Positions 1 to 6,485 are shown, counted from the stretch's first letter. The stretch is DNA of 11,898 bases from Chloroflexota bacterium (GCA_021786915.1 JAJYMP010000025.1:1-11898), one strand, 5' to 3'. Notes: generated by a model not told the origin, from the sequence alone. Program-made: numbers and translations.

Positions 1-102
1 GACGGAGGGCGAAGCGGCGCGGTCGAGCCGCAGGTCGGGCCCCAGCCGCTCCGCATTGGCCGCCGGGTCCGGCACGGGCTTGGTCATGACGAGGATTCGC
101 AC
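1..102 (-). CDS. etfB: Electron transfer flavoprotein subunit beta, N-terminal fragment (cut by window edge)
   Basis: Translating the minus strand from a GTG at 102 gives MRILVMTKPVPDPAA, followed by a segment with AERLGPDLRLDR. This matches the usual EtfB opening (M-K-I-L-V-x-x-K-x-V-P-D), the first strand and loop of the FAD/AMP-binding fold. Only 34 codons lie inside the window. An AGGAG Shine-Dalgarno sequence sits at 113-117, 10 bases before the GTG. An internal ATG at 87 would remove the conserved first strand, so GTG is preferred. EtfAB accepts electrons from acyl-CoA dehydrogenases and passes them to a membrane ETF:quinone oxidoreductase. The gene lies 34 bp downstream of an acyl-CoA dehydrogenase on the same strand, so the two are probably cotranscribed; etfA is expected just outside the window. 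The family call rests on a short stretch, but the motif and context agree. Confidence 0.8.
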   Translation of the reverse strand, partial: MRILVMTKPVPDPAANAERLGPDLRLDRAASPSV

Positions 103-136
103 GCGGTTGGAGCTCCTGCGGATGTGGACCCCTGCG

Positions 137-1312
137 TCAGCTCCGCGTGAGGAGCGACCGGGCGACGATAAGGCGCTGGATCTGCTGGGTGCCCTCGTAG
201 AGCTGGGTGATCTTCGCGTCGCGCATCATCCGCTCCACGGGGTACTCGTCGATGTAGCCGTAGCCGCCGAACACCTGCACGGCGTCGGTGGTCACGCGCA
301 TCGCGGCGTCCCCGGCCACGAGTTTGGCGATGGCCGCCCACCGGGCGGCGTGCGCGTTCCCCGCCTCGATCTCGTCGCACGCGGTGTACAGCAGGTGTCG
401 GGCCGCTTCGGTCGATGCGTCCATGTCTGCGAGGAGCGCCTGGATCATCTGGAGCTCGCCGATGGGCTTGCCGAACTGCTTGCGCTGGTTCGCGTAGGCG
501 GCGGCCGCCTCGAGCGCCCCCTGGGCGATGCCCACCGCCTGGGCCGCGATGCCCGGCCGCGAGCGCTCGAACGTCTGCATCGCGATCGCGAAGCCCTGGC
601 CCTCGTCGCCGATCCGGTTCGCGGCCGGGACGCGGAGGCCGTCGAACGCGAGCTCCGCCGTGGGCGAGCCGCGCAGGCCCATCTTGTGCTCGATCCGGGC
701 CACCTTGAAGCCGGGGCGGTCCGTCTCGACCAGGATCGCCGACAGGCGCCGGCTCGGCTTCTCGGCCTCGGGGTTGGTGATCGCGAACACGACCACGTAA
801 TCGGCGACGCTGGCGTGGCTGATGAAGCGCTTGCCGCCGTCGATCACGTACTCGTCGCCGTCGCGGGCGGCGCGGGTCCTCACGCCCGACGGGTCGGACC
901 CCGCGTCGGGCTCGGTCAGGCCGAAGGCGATCAGCTTCTCGCCCGAGGCGAGCCCGGGCAGCCAGCGGTCCTGCTGCTCCTCGGTGCCCGCGATCTGGAT
1001 CGGGATGGCGCCCAGCGACTGGACCGCCAGGAGCAGCCCGGTGGTCGCGCAGGCGCGGCTCAGCTGCTCGATGGCGAGGATGAGCGTCAGCAGGTCTGCG
1101 CCGAGGCCGCCGTGGCGCTCCGCGAACGGGATGGCGAACACGTCGTGCTCAGCGAGGAGCTGGCGCATGTCCTCCGGGAACTCGGCCTCTCGGTCGATGG
1201 CCGCGGCGCGCGGCGCGACCCGCTCGTCAGCGAGGACGCGCACAGCCTCGCGCAGGAGGAGCTGCTCCTCCGTGAGCCGCGTCGAGCCAAGGATCGGACC
1301 GTTGTGGGTCAC
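137..1312 (-). CDS. Acyl-CoA dehydrogenase (short/branched-chain type)
   Basis: This 391-residue protein is a full-length flavoprotein acyl-CoA dehydrogenase, which makes the alpha-beta double bond of acyl-CoA and passes the electrons to ETF. The first family signature, FGLTEPDAGSD, is at residues 130-140. RKQFGKPI at 277-284 is the usual C-terminal-domain motif, and the second signature runs from QVFGGYGYIDEYP (346) to the YEGTQQIQR stretch (372-380). E373 sits where short-, medium- and branched-chain enzymes carry the catalytic base, rather than the isovaleryl-CoA position. The start is a GTG at 1312; AGGA at 1320-1323 lies 7 bases upstream and can serve as a Shine-Dalgarno. The same bases form a TAGGAT that could instead be a -10 box for a leaderless message. 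Substrate chain length cannot be read from sequence alone. The next gene downstream is etfB, its electron acceptor. Confidence 0.95.
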   Translation of the reverse strand: MTHNGPILGSTRLTEEQLLLREAVRVLADERVAPRAAAIDREAEFPEDMRQLLAEHDVFAIPFAERHGGLGADLLTLILAIEQLSRACATTGLLLAVQSLGAIPIQIAGTEEQQDRWLPGLASGEKLIAFGLTEPDAGSDPSGVRTRAARDGDEYVIDGGKRFISHASVADYVVVFAITNPEAEKPSRRLSAILVETDRPGFKVARIEHKMGLRGSPTAELAFDGLRVPAANRIGDEGQGFAIAMQTFERSRPGIAAQAVGIAQGALEAAAAYANQRKQFGKPIGELQMIQALLADMDASTEAARHLLYTACDEIEAGNAHAARWAAIAKLVAGDAAMRVTTDAVQVFGGYGYIDEYPVERMMRDAKITQLYEGTQQIQRLIVARSLLTRS

Positions 1313-1486
1313 AGCCGCATCCTATCAGCGTCAGGGTGCCTCCAACGGGTCACCGGCCACCAGATGCTCCGGCGATAGGGACAACCGCCATGGTGACATC
1401 GGGATCCCAGGCGCCTACGCTCTGCATCGTCCGGCAGGCGCCCGGCCGCGGGGGTCCAGGTGGCGCCGCCGACGGAGGGCGCCACC

Positions 1487-1696
1487 ATGGACACGCCGCT
1501 GCTCCTCGGCCTCGCGGTCGTCCTGCTCCTGCTCCTCGCCGCCTGGGGCCTCCACCTCGCCCGACGACCGCGGGGCTACCCAGACACCGGGCTGGCCACG
1601 TCCACCGAGGGCATGACGATCTGCCCCCGCTGCGGCATGGGCAACCTCTGGACCTCGCGCCAGTGCTCCGCCTGCTGGAAGGGCCTCAAGGGCTGA
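1487..1696 (+). CDS. Small membrane-anchored zinc-ribbon protein
   Basis: This 69-residue protein of unknown function has two visible parts. Residues 4-24 are a leucine-rich transmembrane or signal-anchor helix ([21 protein letters not shown]), followed by a basic stretch (ARRPRG). Near the C-terminus CPRCGMGN and CSACWKG form two CxxC knuckles about 14 residues apart, a typical zinc ribbon. The ATG at 1487 is chosen because a strong GGAGGG lies at 1474-1479, 7 bases upstream; an earlier in-frame ATG at 1460 lacks such a site. With the N-terminal anchor the ribbon would probably face the cytoplasm, where it could bind nucleic acid or a partner, but no role is proven. It is transcribed divergently from the acyl-CoA dehydrogenase and convergently with the PadR/ABC locus, so its neighbours give no functional hint. 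Confidence 0.75.
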   Translation: MDTPLLLGLAVVLLLLLAAWGLHLARRPRGYPDTGLATSTEGMTICPRCGMGNLWTSRQCSACWKGLKG

Positions 1697-1730
1697 CTCG
1701 CCATCGCCCGCGGAGCCCCGAAGCCGGTGC

Positions 1731-2115
1731 CTACTGGAACCGCGTCGCGTCGGTGTCGGTGATCCGGGGCACCAGCGGCAGCATGGCCGCCACCACGCCC
1801 AGTGCACCCGCGCTCGCCACCGTCAGCAACGCCCAGGCAGTGGAGCAGCGTTGACTTGCCGCTCCCCGAGGGGCCCATCACCGCCACGATCTCGCCCTGG
1901 CGGATCTCCACGTCGATGCCGCGCAGGGCCTCGGTCATCCCGAAACGGCGCGTCAGTCCGCTGCCCACGAGCATCGGGCGGGCCGCGGCGAGCGCTTTCG
2001 CGCGGGCGGCCGGCATCGCCGTGGCGCGGGCGGCCGGGATCGCGAACAATTCGGAGGCGGCGGGCGTGGCGGTCGCGGGGGCGGCCGGCATCGAGAGCGC
2101 GAGCTCGTCATTCAT
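1731..2115 (-). pseudogene. Collapsed ABC transporter: ATPase N-terminus joined to permease C-terminus
   Basis: The reading frame from the ATG at 2115 begins as a MacB/LolD-type ABC ATPase. After an alanine-rich N-terminal extension (about 1-48) come a core strand region ([18 protein letters not shown]) and a perfect Walker [10 protein letters not shown], at residues 81-89. Homology stops after LLHCL (codon 94, base 1834). The Q-loop, signature motif, Walker B and H-loop are all missing. From base 1835, in a different frame, the strand reads [18 protein letters not shown], then [16 protein letters not shown] and a TAG stop at 1731-1733. These 34 codons look like the last transmembrane helix and tail of an FtsX/MacB-type permease. 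The simplest reading is one deletion removing most of the ATPase and nearly all of the permease. The start overlaps the PadR stop (ATGA, 2112-2115), the usual PadR-ABC operon layout. The remnant cannot be a working transporter. An assembly collapse is the main alternative. Confidence 0.75.
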
Positions 2116-2684
2116 TCGGCGGTCTCCAGGTTCGCCCCGGCGGCGGCGTCGCCGGGGAGCAGCGGCGGGATCTGGTTGGCGAGCTCGGTCGCGCGGGCGG
2201 CCGTGAGCTCGATCCAGCGCAGGTCCGCCTCGAGGTGGAACAGCGCGTAGTCGGCGAGGAGCGCCATGGGCAGCGGCGCCGTCCGCCGCAGCGCGGTCAG
2301 CTCGCGCATGCGGGCGATGTGGGCGTGGCGCTGCGCGTCGAGCAGCGGGGTGATCGGCCGGCCCGTGATCACCGCGAGGGTCACCTTGGTGAACAGCGTC
2401 GCCTGGAGGTGCGGCTCAGGCTCGATGGGGTCGCCCAGCCAGGCGGCCAGCGTGTCGCTCCCCTGCCCGGTGATCGCGTACATCCGGCGCTCGGGGCCCT
2501 CCGCCTGGTCCGTGCCGGCCGCCACGACCATCCCGTCGCGCTGCAGGCGACCGAGCGTCGCGTAGACCTGCCCGAAGGCCAGCGGGCGACCCGGCGCGAA
2601 GTACCGGTCGAACAGCCGCTTGAGGTCGTAGCCGTGGCGCGGAGCGGGTTCGAGCAGGCCCAGGAGTGCGTGCGAGATGGACAT
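2112..2684 (-). CDS. PadR family transcriptional regulator
   Basis: This 190-residue protein has the PadR layout. Residues 1-85 form the winged helix, with [20 protein letters not shown] in its first half, then [15 protein letters not shown] (39-53, the recognition helix and wing) and ERRMYAIT (65-72). Residues 90-175 form the C-terminal Vir_C-like dimerisation helices. PadR proteins usually repress a neighbouring efflux or membrane gene and lift off when a ligand binds. The ATG at 2684 is chosen because [11 protein letters not shown] is the standard family opening; the open frame continues upstream into repeat DNA without family similarity. No Shine-Dalgarno precedes it. A perfect palindrome at 2695-2713, only 10 bases before the start, suggests autoregulation and possibly a leaderless message. 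The stop overlaps the following ABC remnant, its presumed former target. Confidence 0.92.
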   Translation of the reverse strand: MSISHALLGLLEPAPRHGYDLKRLFDRYFAPGRPLAFGQVYATLGRLQRDGMVVAAGTDQAEGPERRMYAITGQGSDTLAAWLGDPIEPEPHLQATLFTKVTLAVITGRPITPLLDAQRHAHIARMRELTALRRTAPLPMALLADYALFHLEADLRWIELTAARATELANQIPPLLPGDAAAGANLETAE

Positions 2685-2694
2685 CGTTGGGCAA

Positions 2695-2713
2695 CTATAC
2701 ACCGGGTGTATAG
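2695..2713. promoter_or_regulatory. Palindromic operator, probably for PadR autoregulation
   Basis: CTATACACCGGGTGTATAG is a perfect inverted repeat with 9-base arms around a single G. It is AT-rich against very GC-rich surroundings and lies 10 bases upstream of the PadR start codon. On the minus strand its right edge gives TATAGT, a plausible -10 box 9 bases before the ATG, so a bound dimer would cover the core promoter. No good -35 box was seen. The assignment as a PadR site is inferred from position and symmetry. Confidence 0.7.
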
Positions 2714-2891
2714 CCACCCGAGGGCAGGTTCCGGAGGGTCGAGTCGTGCCACTCGCGGGGGCGCCCTTCGCCAGGCGGGTGAACGGACACGCGCCAGCGT
2801 GCACCCGCTCGACTCGCGAGGCACTGGACACGAAGGGCACTCGCACGGCTCGGCTGGCGGGTGAGCGCACACGCCGGTGCGTCAGGTCACT
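2714..2891. other. Gene-free stretch upstream of PadR with weak direct repeats
   Basis: No convincing gene is visible on either strand. Open frames exist but have no family features, no ribosome binding site and poor composition. A 19-base segment at 2774-2792 recurs with two mismatches at 2856-2874, and the short word ACTCGC appears four times (about 2751, 2812, 2839 and 2889). Any promoter for the PadR gene should lie at the left end, next to the palindrome. Together with the tandem array to the right this makes a 400-base region without a gene. Confidence 0.5.
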
Positions 2892-3069
2892 CGCGGGGCG
2901 GGCGGACAGCGATCGGTCCCGCGGGGCGAGCGGACAGCGATCGGTCCCGCGGGGCGAGCGGACAGCGATCGGTCGCCCGCGGGGCGGGCGGACGGCGATC
3001 GGTCCCGCGGGGCGGGCGGACAGCCGTCGGCCCGCAGACTGAGCGGGCAAGGATTGACCCGCAGCCTGA
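2892..3069. repeat. Tandem repeat array, unit about 28 bp
   Basis: Units begin at 2902, 2930, 2958, 2988 and 3016, each opening with GCGGACAGC or a close variant. The first two (2902-2929 and 2930-2957) are identical. The third is 30 bp through a 2-base insertion, and the fourth has two substitutions. From 3016 the units decay to 27 bp, and the last two share CCCGCAG(A/C)CTGAGCGGGC at 3031 and 3058. Each core unit contains the palindromes CGATCG and CCGCGG. A homogeneous centre with eroded edges is typical of a minisatellite. The array lies between the EtfD stop and the PadR promoter. It contains no stop codons, so it creates spurious open frames on both strands. Confidence 0.9.
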
Positions 3070-3095
3070 GCGGGCGGGCGGCGATGGGCCCGCTC
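3068..3095 (-). terminator. Possible terminator hairpin after the EtfD-like gene
   Basis: GAGCGGGC (3068-3075) pairs perfectly with GCCCGCTC (3088-3095) around a 12-base loop. The hairpin starts 20 bases beyond the stop of the EtfD-like gene, where a terminator would be expected. There is no T-tract on the minus strand, and the left arm belongs to the decayed end of the repeat array, so the hairpin could be incidental. Confidence 0.35.
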
Positions 3096-3114
3096 CGCGT
3101 GCCGACGAGCCCCG

Positions 3115-5247
3115 CTAGACGACCGTGAGCCGCCGGCCCTCCGGGACGACGCGGTCCGGGATCGGCGCGAGGGACGCCGCGAGGAGCTCGCTGATGTCGG
3201 CCGAGGAGACGGCGTCGGCAGTGTCGGCGCCGCGCCCCGCCTCGGCGATGCCGTCGCGCAGCATGACCATGCAGAAGGGGCAGGCCGTGGCCACGGTGCC
3301 GGCGCCGGTGGCGAGCGCCTGCTCCGTGCGGGCCGCGTTGATCCGCGTGCCCCGGTTCTCCTCCATCCACATGTGCCCGCCGCCGGCGCCGCAGCACATC
3401 GTCTGGCGGCCGTGGTCGGCCATCTCGACCATCGTCACGCCTGGGATCGCGCCGATCACGTCGCGCGGCTCGGCCATCACGCCGTTGTACCGCGCCAGGT
3501 AACAGGAGTCGTGGTAGGTGATCGTCCGCTGCGGCAGCCCGTCGGTGCCGATCCGCAGGCGCCCGGTCCGCACCAGGTCGGCGAGGTACTCGCTGTGGTG
3601 GCGGATCTTGAACGTCCCGCCCAGCTGGCCGTACTCGTTGCCGATGGTGTTGAAGCAGTGCGGGCAGGCGGTGACGATCGTGCGCTCGCCCATGCCGTAC
3701 TTGTTGAGCGTCTCGATGTTCTGCGAGGCGAGCATCTGGAACACGTACTCGTTGCCCATGCGCCGGGCCGGGTCGCCGGTGCAGGCCTCCTCCTGGCCGA
3801 GCACGGCGAAGCTGATCCCCGCCGCGTCGAGACACGTCGCCACGGCCCGCGCGACGCGCCTGTTGCGGTCGTCGAACGCCGCGGCACAGCCCACCCAGTA
3901 GAGGACCTCGAGCTCGTCGAGCTTGCCGGCGCGCTTCACGTCCTCGGCCGTCCGGACGTCGAACGCGAGGCCCTTGGCCCAGTCGAGGCGCGCGCTGGGC
4001 GGCTGGCCCCACGGGTTGGCGACGCTCTCCATGCCCCGGAACGCGGGGGTCAGCTCGGGCGGGAACCTGGAGTCCTCGAGGACGAGGTTGCGGCGCAGGC
4101 CGACGATCTTGTCGACGTGCTCGATGGTCACCGGGCAGGCCTCGACGCAGGCGCCGCAGGTCACGCAGTCCCAGACCGCGTCGTAGCTGATGGCATTGCC
4201 CACGATCGGCGCGAGGAGGAGCTCCTCCCTCGGCTTCGCGTCGTCGAGGCCGTAGGTCGCGGTGACGATCGGGCTGTTCGGGATGAGGTCGATGCCGGCC
4301 TCGGCCGCCTCGGACATGCGACGGATGCCCATGATCAGCGCCCGGGGGTCCAGCGGCTTGCCGGTGCGGTTGGCCGGGCAGGCGGCGGTGCAGCGGCCGC
4401 ACTCGGTGCAGGTGAACCCGTCGAAGACGTCCTTCCAGCCCATGTCCGCCAGCGTCCGCACGCCGAACGTCGCGTCCTCGCGCTCGAGGTCCATCGCGGG
4501 CAGCTGGCCCCGGGGCTCGAGCTTGCGGAGCCAGACGTTGACGAACGAGGTGTAGACGTGGAAGTGCTTGTTGTGCGGGATGAAGACGAGGAAGGCGGCG
4601 AGGACGAACACGTGGGCCCACCACAGGGTGACGAACGCGCCGTTCGTCACGTCGTGGCCGAGGCCCGCGAGCAAGCCGCCGAAGAAGTTCGAGATGAACG
4701 CGCCGTTGATCGGGCCGAAGGCGGCCGCCTCGAACCACTGCGCCACGAACTCGGTGCTCACGACGAGGGCGATGAAGCCCAGCACCTGGTAGTGGACCCT
4801 GCTTGAGATCAGTCGCTTCGGCTTGACCACGATGCGCCGGTACGTCGCGTACGCCGCCGCCGCCAGGGCCGCGACCGCCATCACGTTCTGGAGCCCCAGC
4901 AGGAACGCCCAGATGGCGCCGTTGAGCGGGTAGCCGAGGATCAGCTCCGGCAGGCCGCCGGTGACGAAGTTGATGTTGCCGATGAGCAGGATCGTGGAGC
5001 CCAGGAACAGGCCGAAGTGCATCACCGCGACGTTGGGCTCGGTGAACATCCGCTTCTGGAAGATCGTGTACTCGATCAGCCCGCCGATCCGTCGCGGGAC
5101 GTTCCGCAGCGCGCGCGGCTCCGTGGACTTGACCGCCACCCACACCCGCGCGTGGCGCATCACGACGAGCAGGAAGACCGCGAACGCCCCCCAGAAGATG
5201 GGGAAGACCAGCGGGTAGGCCGGCACGTGGGCGAACGACTCGAACAC
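3115..5247 (-). CDS. etfD: Membrane ETF:menaquinone oxidoreductase (EtfD/FadF-like), NarI + ferredoxin + two CCG domains
   Basis: This 710-residue protein has three parts. Residues 1-235 are a NarI-like cytochrome b module with about five or six membrane helices and candidate haem histidines H77, H152, H212 and H225/H228/H230. Residues 275-375 hold two [4Fe-4S] motifs, CTECGRCTAACP (C280-C290) and CVTCGACVEACP (C361-C371). Residues 445-665 hold two cysteine-rich CCG domains like HdrB. The first has C454, C489 in EEACTGDPARR, and C528/C531 in CPHC; the second has C582, C618/C619 and C656/C659. This is the order seen in B. subtilis FadF and M. tuberculosis EtfD (Rv0338c), which take electrons from EtfAB to menaquinone. 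The start is a GTG at 5247 because GAGGAGGAG at 5257-5265 lies 9 bases upstream. mogA ends 16 bases before it, within that site. etfB and an acyl-CoA dehydrogenase lie about 1.8 kb beyond its 3' end. A heterodisulfide-reductase-related enzyme with another donor is the alternative. Confidence 0.88.
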   Translation of the reverse strand: MFESFAHVPAYPLVFPIFWGAFAVFLLVVMRHARVWVAVKSTEPRALRNVPRRIGGLIEYTIFQKRMFTEPNVAVMHFGLFLGSTILLIGNINFVTGGLPELILGYPLNGAIWAFLLGLQNVMAVAALAAAAYATYRRIVVKPKRLISSRVHYQVLGFIALVVSTEFVAQWFEAAAFGPINGAFISNFFGGLLAGLGHDVTNGAFVTLWWAHVFVLAAFLVFIPHNKHFHVYTSFVNVWLRKLEPRGQLPAMDLEREDATFGVRTLADMGWKDVFDGFTCTECGRCTAACPANRTGKPLDPRALIMGIRRMSEAAEAGIDLIPNSPIVTATYGLDDAKPREELLLAPIVGNAISYDAVWDCVTCGACVEACPVTIEHVDKIVGLRRNLVLEDSRFPPELTPAFRGMESVANPWGQPPSARLDWAKGLAFDVRTAEDVKRAGKLDELEVLYWVGCAAAFDDRNRRVARAVATCLDAAGISFAVLGQEEACTGDPARRMGNEYVFQMLASQNIETLNKYGMGERTIVTACPHCFNTIGNEYGQLGGTFKIRHHSEYLADLVRTGRLRIGTDGLPQRTITYHDSCYLARYNGVMAEPRDVIGAIPGVTMVEMADHGRQTMCCGAGGGHMWMEENRGTRINAARTEQALATGAGTVATACPFCMVMLRDGIAEAGRGADTADAVSSADISELLAASLAPIPDRVVPEGRRLTVV

Positions 5248-5263
5248 GGGTCTGGTCTCCTCC

Positions 5264-5785
5264 TCAGGCTCCCGGCGGCAGGTCGCGCCGCCCCGCGGCG
5301 CGCTGTTGGTCGTGGTCGAAGGGCCCCGAGAGCGTCTCGAGGGCGTGGTCGAGGACCGGGACGACCGCGTCGAGCGACTCGACCGACCCCTTGGGCGAGC
5401 CCGGCACGTTGACGACGAGCGACCGCCCGGCGACACCGACGAGGCCGCGCGACAGGGCGGCCATCGGCGTGGACTTGCGGCCCTCCGCGCGCATCGCCTC
5501 GGCGATGCCGGGCACCTCGTAGTCCAGCACGGTTGCGGTGGCCTGCGGCGTCACGTCCCGGGGAGTGAGGCCGGTGCCGCCCGTGGTCACGACCAGGGGG
5601 TGGTCGGCAGCGCCGGCACGGATGGCCGCCGCGATCGCGGCCACATCATCGCTGACCACCTGGCGCAGGACCTCGAACCCGAGCCCCACGAGGCGCGCGG
5701 CGAGCGCATCGCCCGACGCGTCATCGCGCCGGCCGGCGGCGACGCGGTCGCTCACCGTCAGGACGAGCGCGGAGCGATGCGTCAC
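5264..5785 (-). CDS. mogA: Molybdenum cofactor biosynthesis protein, MogA/MoaB family
   Basis: At 173 residues this is a single MoCF-domain protein. It carries TTGGTGLTPRD (67-77), the molybdopterin-binding loop with its TGG and the catalytic aspartate, then DYEVPGIAEAMR (88-99), SRG (112-114) and VVNVPGSPKG (124-133). Family members adenylylate molybdopterin before MoeA inserts molybdate. MogA and MoaB cannot be separated reliably by eye; some MoaB proteins do the same job in organisms without MogA. The start is GTG at 5785, giving a 4-base GTGA overlap with the moaC stop, so translation is probably coupled. The last 20 or so residues (after LSGPFDH) are a loose, charged tail. The stop codon falls inside the Shine-Dalgarno of the EtfD-like gene. 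Confidence 0.9.
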   Translation of the reverse strand: MTHRSALVLTVSDRVAAGRRDDASGDALAARLVGLGFEVLRQVVSDDVAAIAAAIRAGAADHPLVVTTGGTGLTPRDVTPQATATVLDYEVPGIAEAMRAEGRKSTPMAALSRGLVGVAGRSLVVNVPGSPKGSVESLDAVVPVLDHALETLSGPFDHDQQRAAGRRDLPPGA

Positions 5786-6381
5786 CCGCCCACCGGCCGC
5801 TTCTTGCCCACGCGGCCCGCCATCCGGTCGCCCGGGCGCCGCGTCGCCCGGTCGCCCTCGCCCCCCGACTGCCCGACCGGGCGGTGCCACTCGCCGCTCC
5901 TGCCGCCGCTCTTCGAGAGCAGGCGGAGGGCGCGCACCTCGACGCCGCGCTCGACGCCCTTGACCATGTCGTACACCGTGAGGGCGGCCACAGAAGCGGC
6001 GGTCAGCGCCTCCATCTCGACCCCGGTGGGCCCGGTCGTGGCGGCCTCGGCCCGCACGCGCAGGACGCCCGCCGCACGGTCGGGGGTGATCGTGACGACG
6101 AGGTCCGTGAGCGCGATCGGGTGGCACAGCGGGATCAGCTCGGACGTGCGCTTGCCGCCCATGACGCCCGCCAGCTCGGCAACGGTCAGGACGTCGCCCT
6201 TGGCGCCCCCGCCGTCGATGACGAGGCTCATCGTCTCGGCCGCCACGACGACTTCCGCCTCGGCGACCGCCCGGCGGGCGGTGGCTGGTTTGGCCGAGAC
6301 GTCCACCATGCGCGGTCGCCCGCGGCGGTCGACGTGCGTGAGGCGGCGCCGCTCTGTTCGGGGCGCGTCGTTGCGGTCCAT
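5782..6381 (-). CDS. moaC: Cyclic pyranopterin monophosphate synthase MoaC
   Basis: MoaC turns the MoaA product into cyclic pyranopterin monophosphate, the second half of the first molybdenum-cofactor step. The family sequence is unmistakable: LTHVDRRGRPRMVDVS (14-29), GKRTSELIPLCHPI (76-89), GVEMEALTAAS (120-130) and LTVYDMVKG (134-142), where D138 and K141 match the catalytic pair of the E. coli enzyme. The core ends near SGGRSGEW (158-165). The remaining 34 residues are a basic, glycine- and arginine-rich tail that makes this protein (199 residues) longer than the usual 160 or so. The ATG at 6381 has GGAGG 4 bases upstream. A TAGGAT at 6402-6407 (minus strand) could be a -10 box, but no convincing -35 was seen. 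No moaA is present in the window. Confidence 0.96.
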   Translation of the reverse strand: MDRNDAPRTERRRLTHVDRRGRPRMVDVSAKPATARRAVAEAEVVVAAETMSLVIDGGGAKGDVLTVAELAGVMGGKRTSELIPLCHPIALTDLVVTITPDRAAGVLRVRAEAATTGPTGVEMEALTAASVAALTVYDMVKGVERGVEVRALRLLSKSGGRSGEWHRPVGQSGGEGDRATRRPGDRMAGRVGKKRPVGG

Positions 6382-6422
6382 GGGCCCTCCAAGTTGTCAC
6401 GATCCTACCGGGACTACGCGCC

Positions 6423-6441
6423 GTCGGCTGATCGCGCCGAC
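6423..6441. terminator. Weak hairpin between moeA and moaC
   Basis: GTCGGC (6423-6428) and GCCGAC (6436-6441) can pair around a 7-base loop. The hairpin lies in the 104-base gap after moeA and before moaC. It has no T-tract, and in DNA of this GC content such a stem can arise by chance. It could be an attenuating or weak terminating structure separating the two transcripts. Confidence 0.22.
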
Positions 6442-6485
6442 TTGACCGCGTGCGTCGCGATCGGAGTGCGGCGTCGGCTGCGGGC

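Noticed and set aside
2685..3050. A 122-residue N-terminal extension of PadR
   Set aside because: The extension is repeat-derived (RPAGPIAVR-like) and crosses the operator; PadR proteins start at MSISHALL.
2892..3069. CRISPR array
   Set aside because: The units are directly adjacent with no unique spacers, and no cas gene is nearby; it is an ordinary tandem repeat.
2677..3128. Short repetitive plus-strand proteins encoded across the repeat array
   Set aside because: The repeat length is not a multiple of three, so each open frame just cycles through the same DNA. No ribosome site or family similarity was seen.
3373..4806. A 477-codon plus-strand open frame opposite the EtfD-like gene
   Set aside because: It is an antisense shadow with repetitive R/G/D/V composition and no motifs.
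2882..5143. A 753-codon open frame on the minus strand in another phase of the EtfD-like gene
   Set aside because: It is rich in R, G, A, P and H with no domain, and it runs into the repeat array. The overlapping frame has clear iron-sulfur and membrane domains. High GC removes stop codons and makes such shadows.
5248..5436. A 63-residue N-terminal extension of the EtfD-like protein
   Set aside because: It overlaps mogA in another phase and is R/S-rich. A strong Shine-Dalgarno marks the GTG at 5247.
6382..6485. Molybdenum-cofactor riboswitch ahead of moaC
   Set aside because: Only a 6-base-pair hairpin was visible in 104 bases; the multi-stem layout of the Moco motif was not recognisable. 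A covariance-model search would decide.
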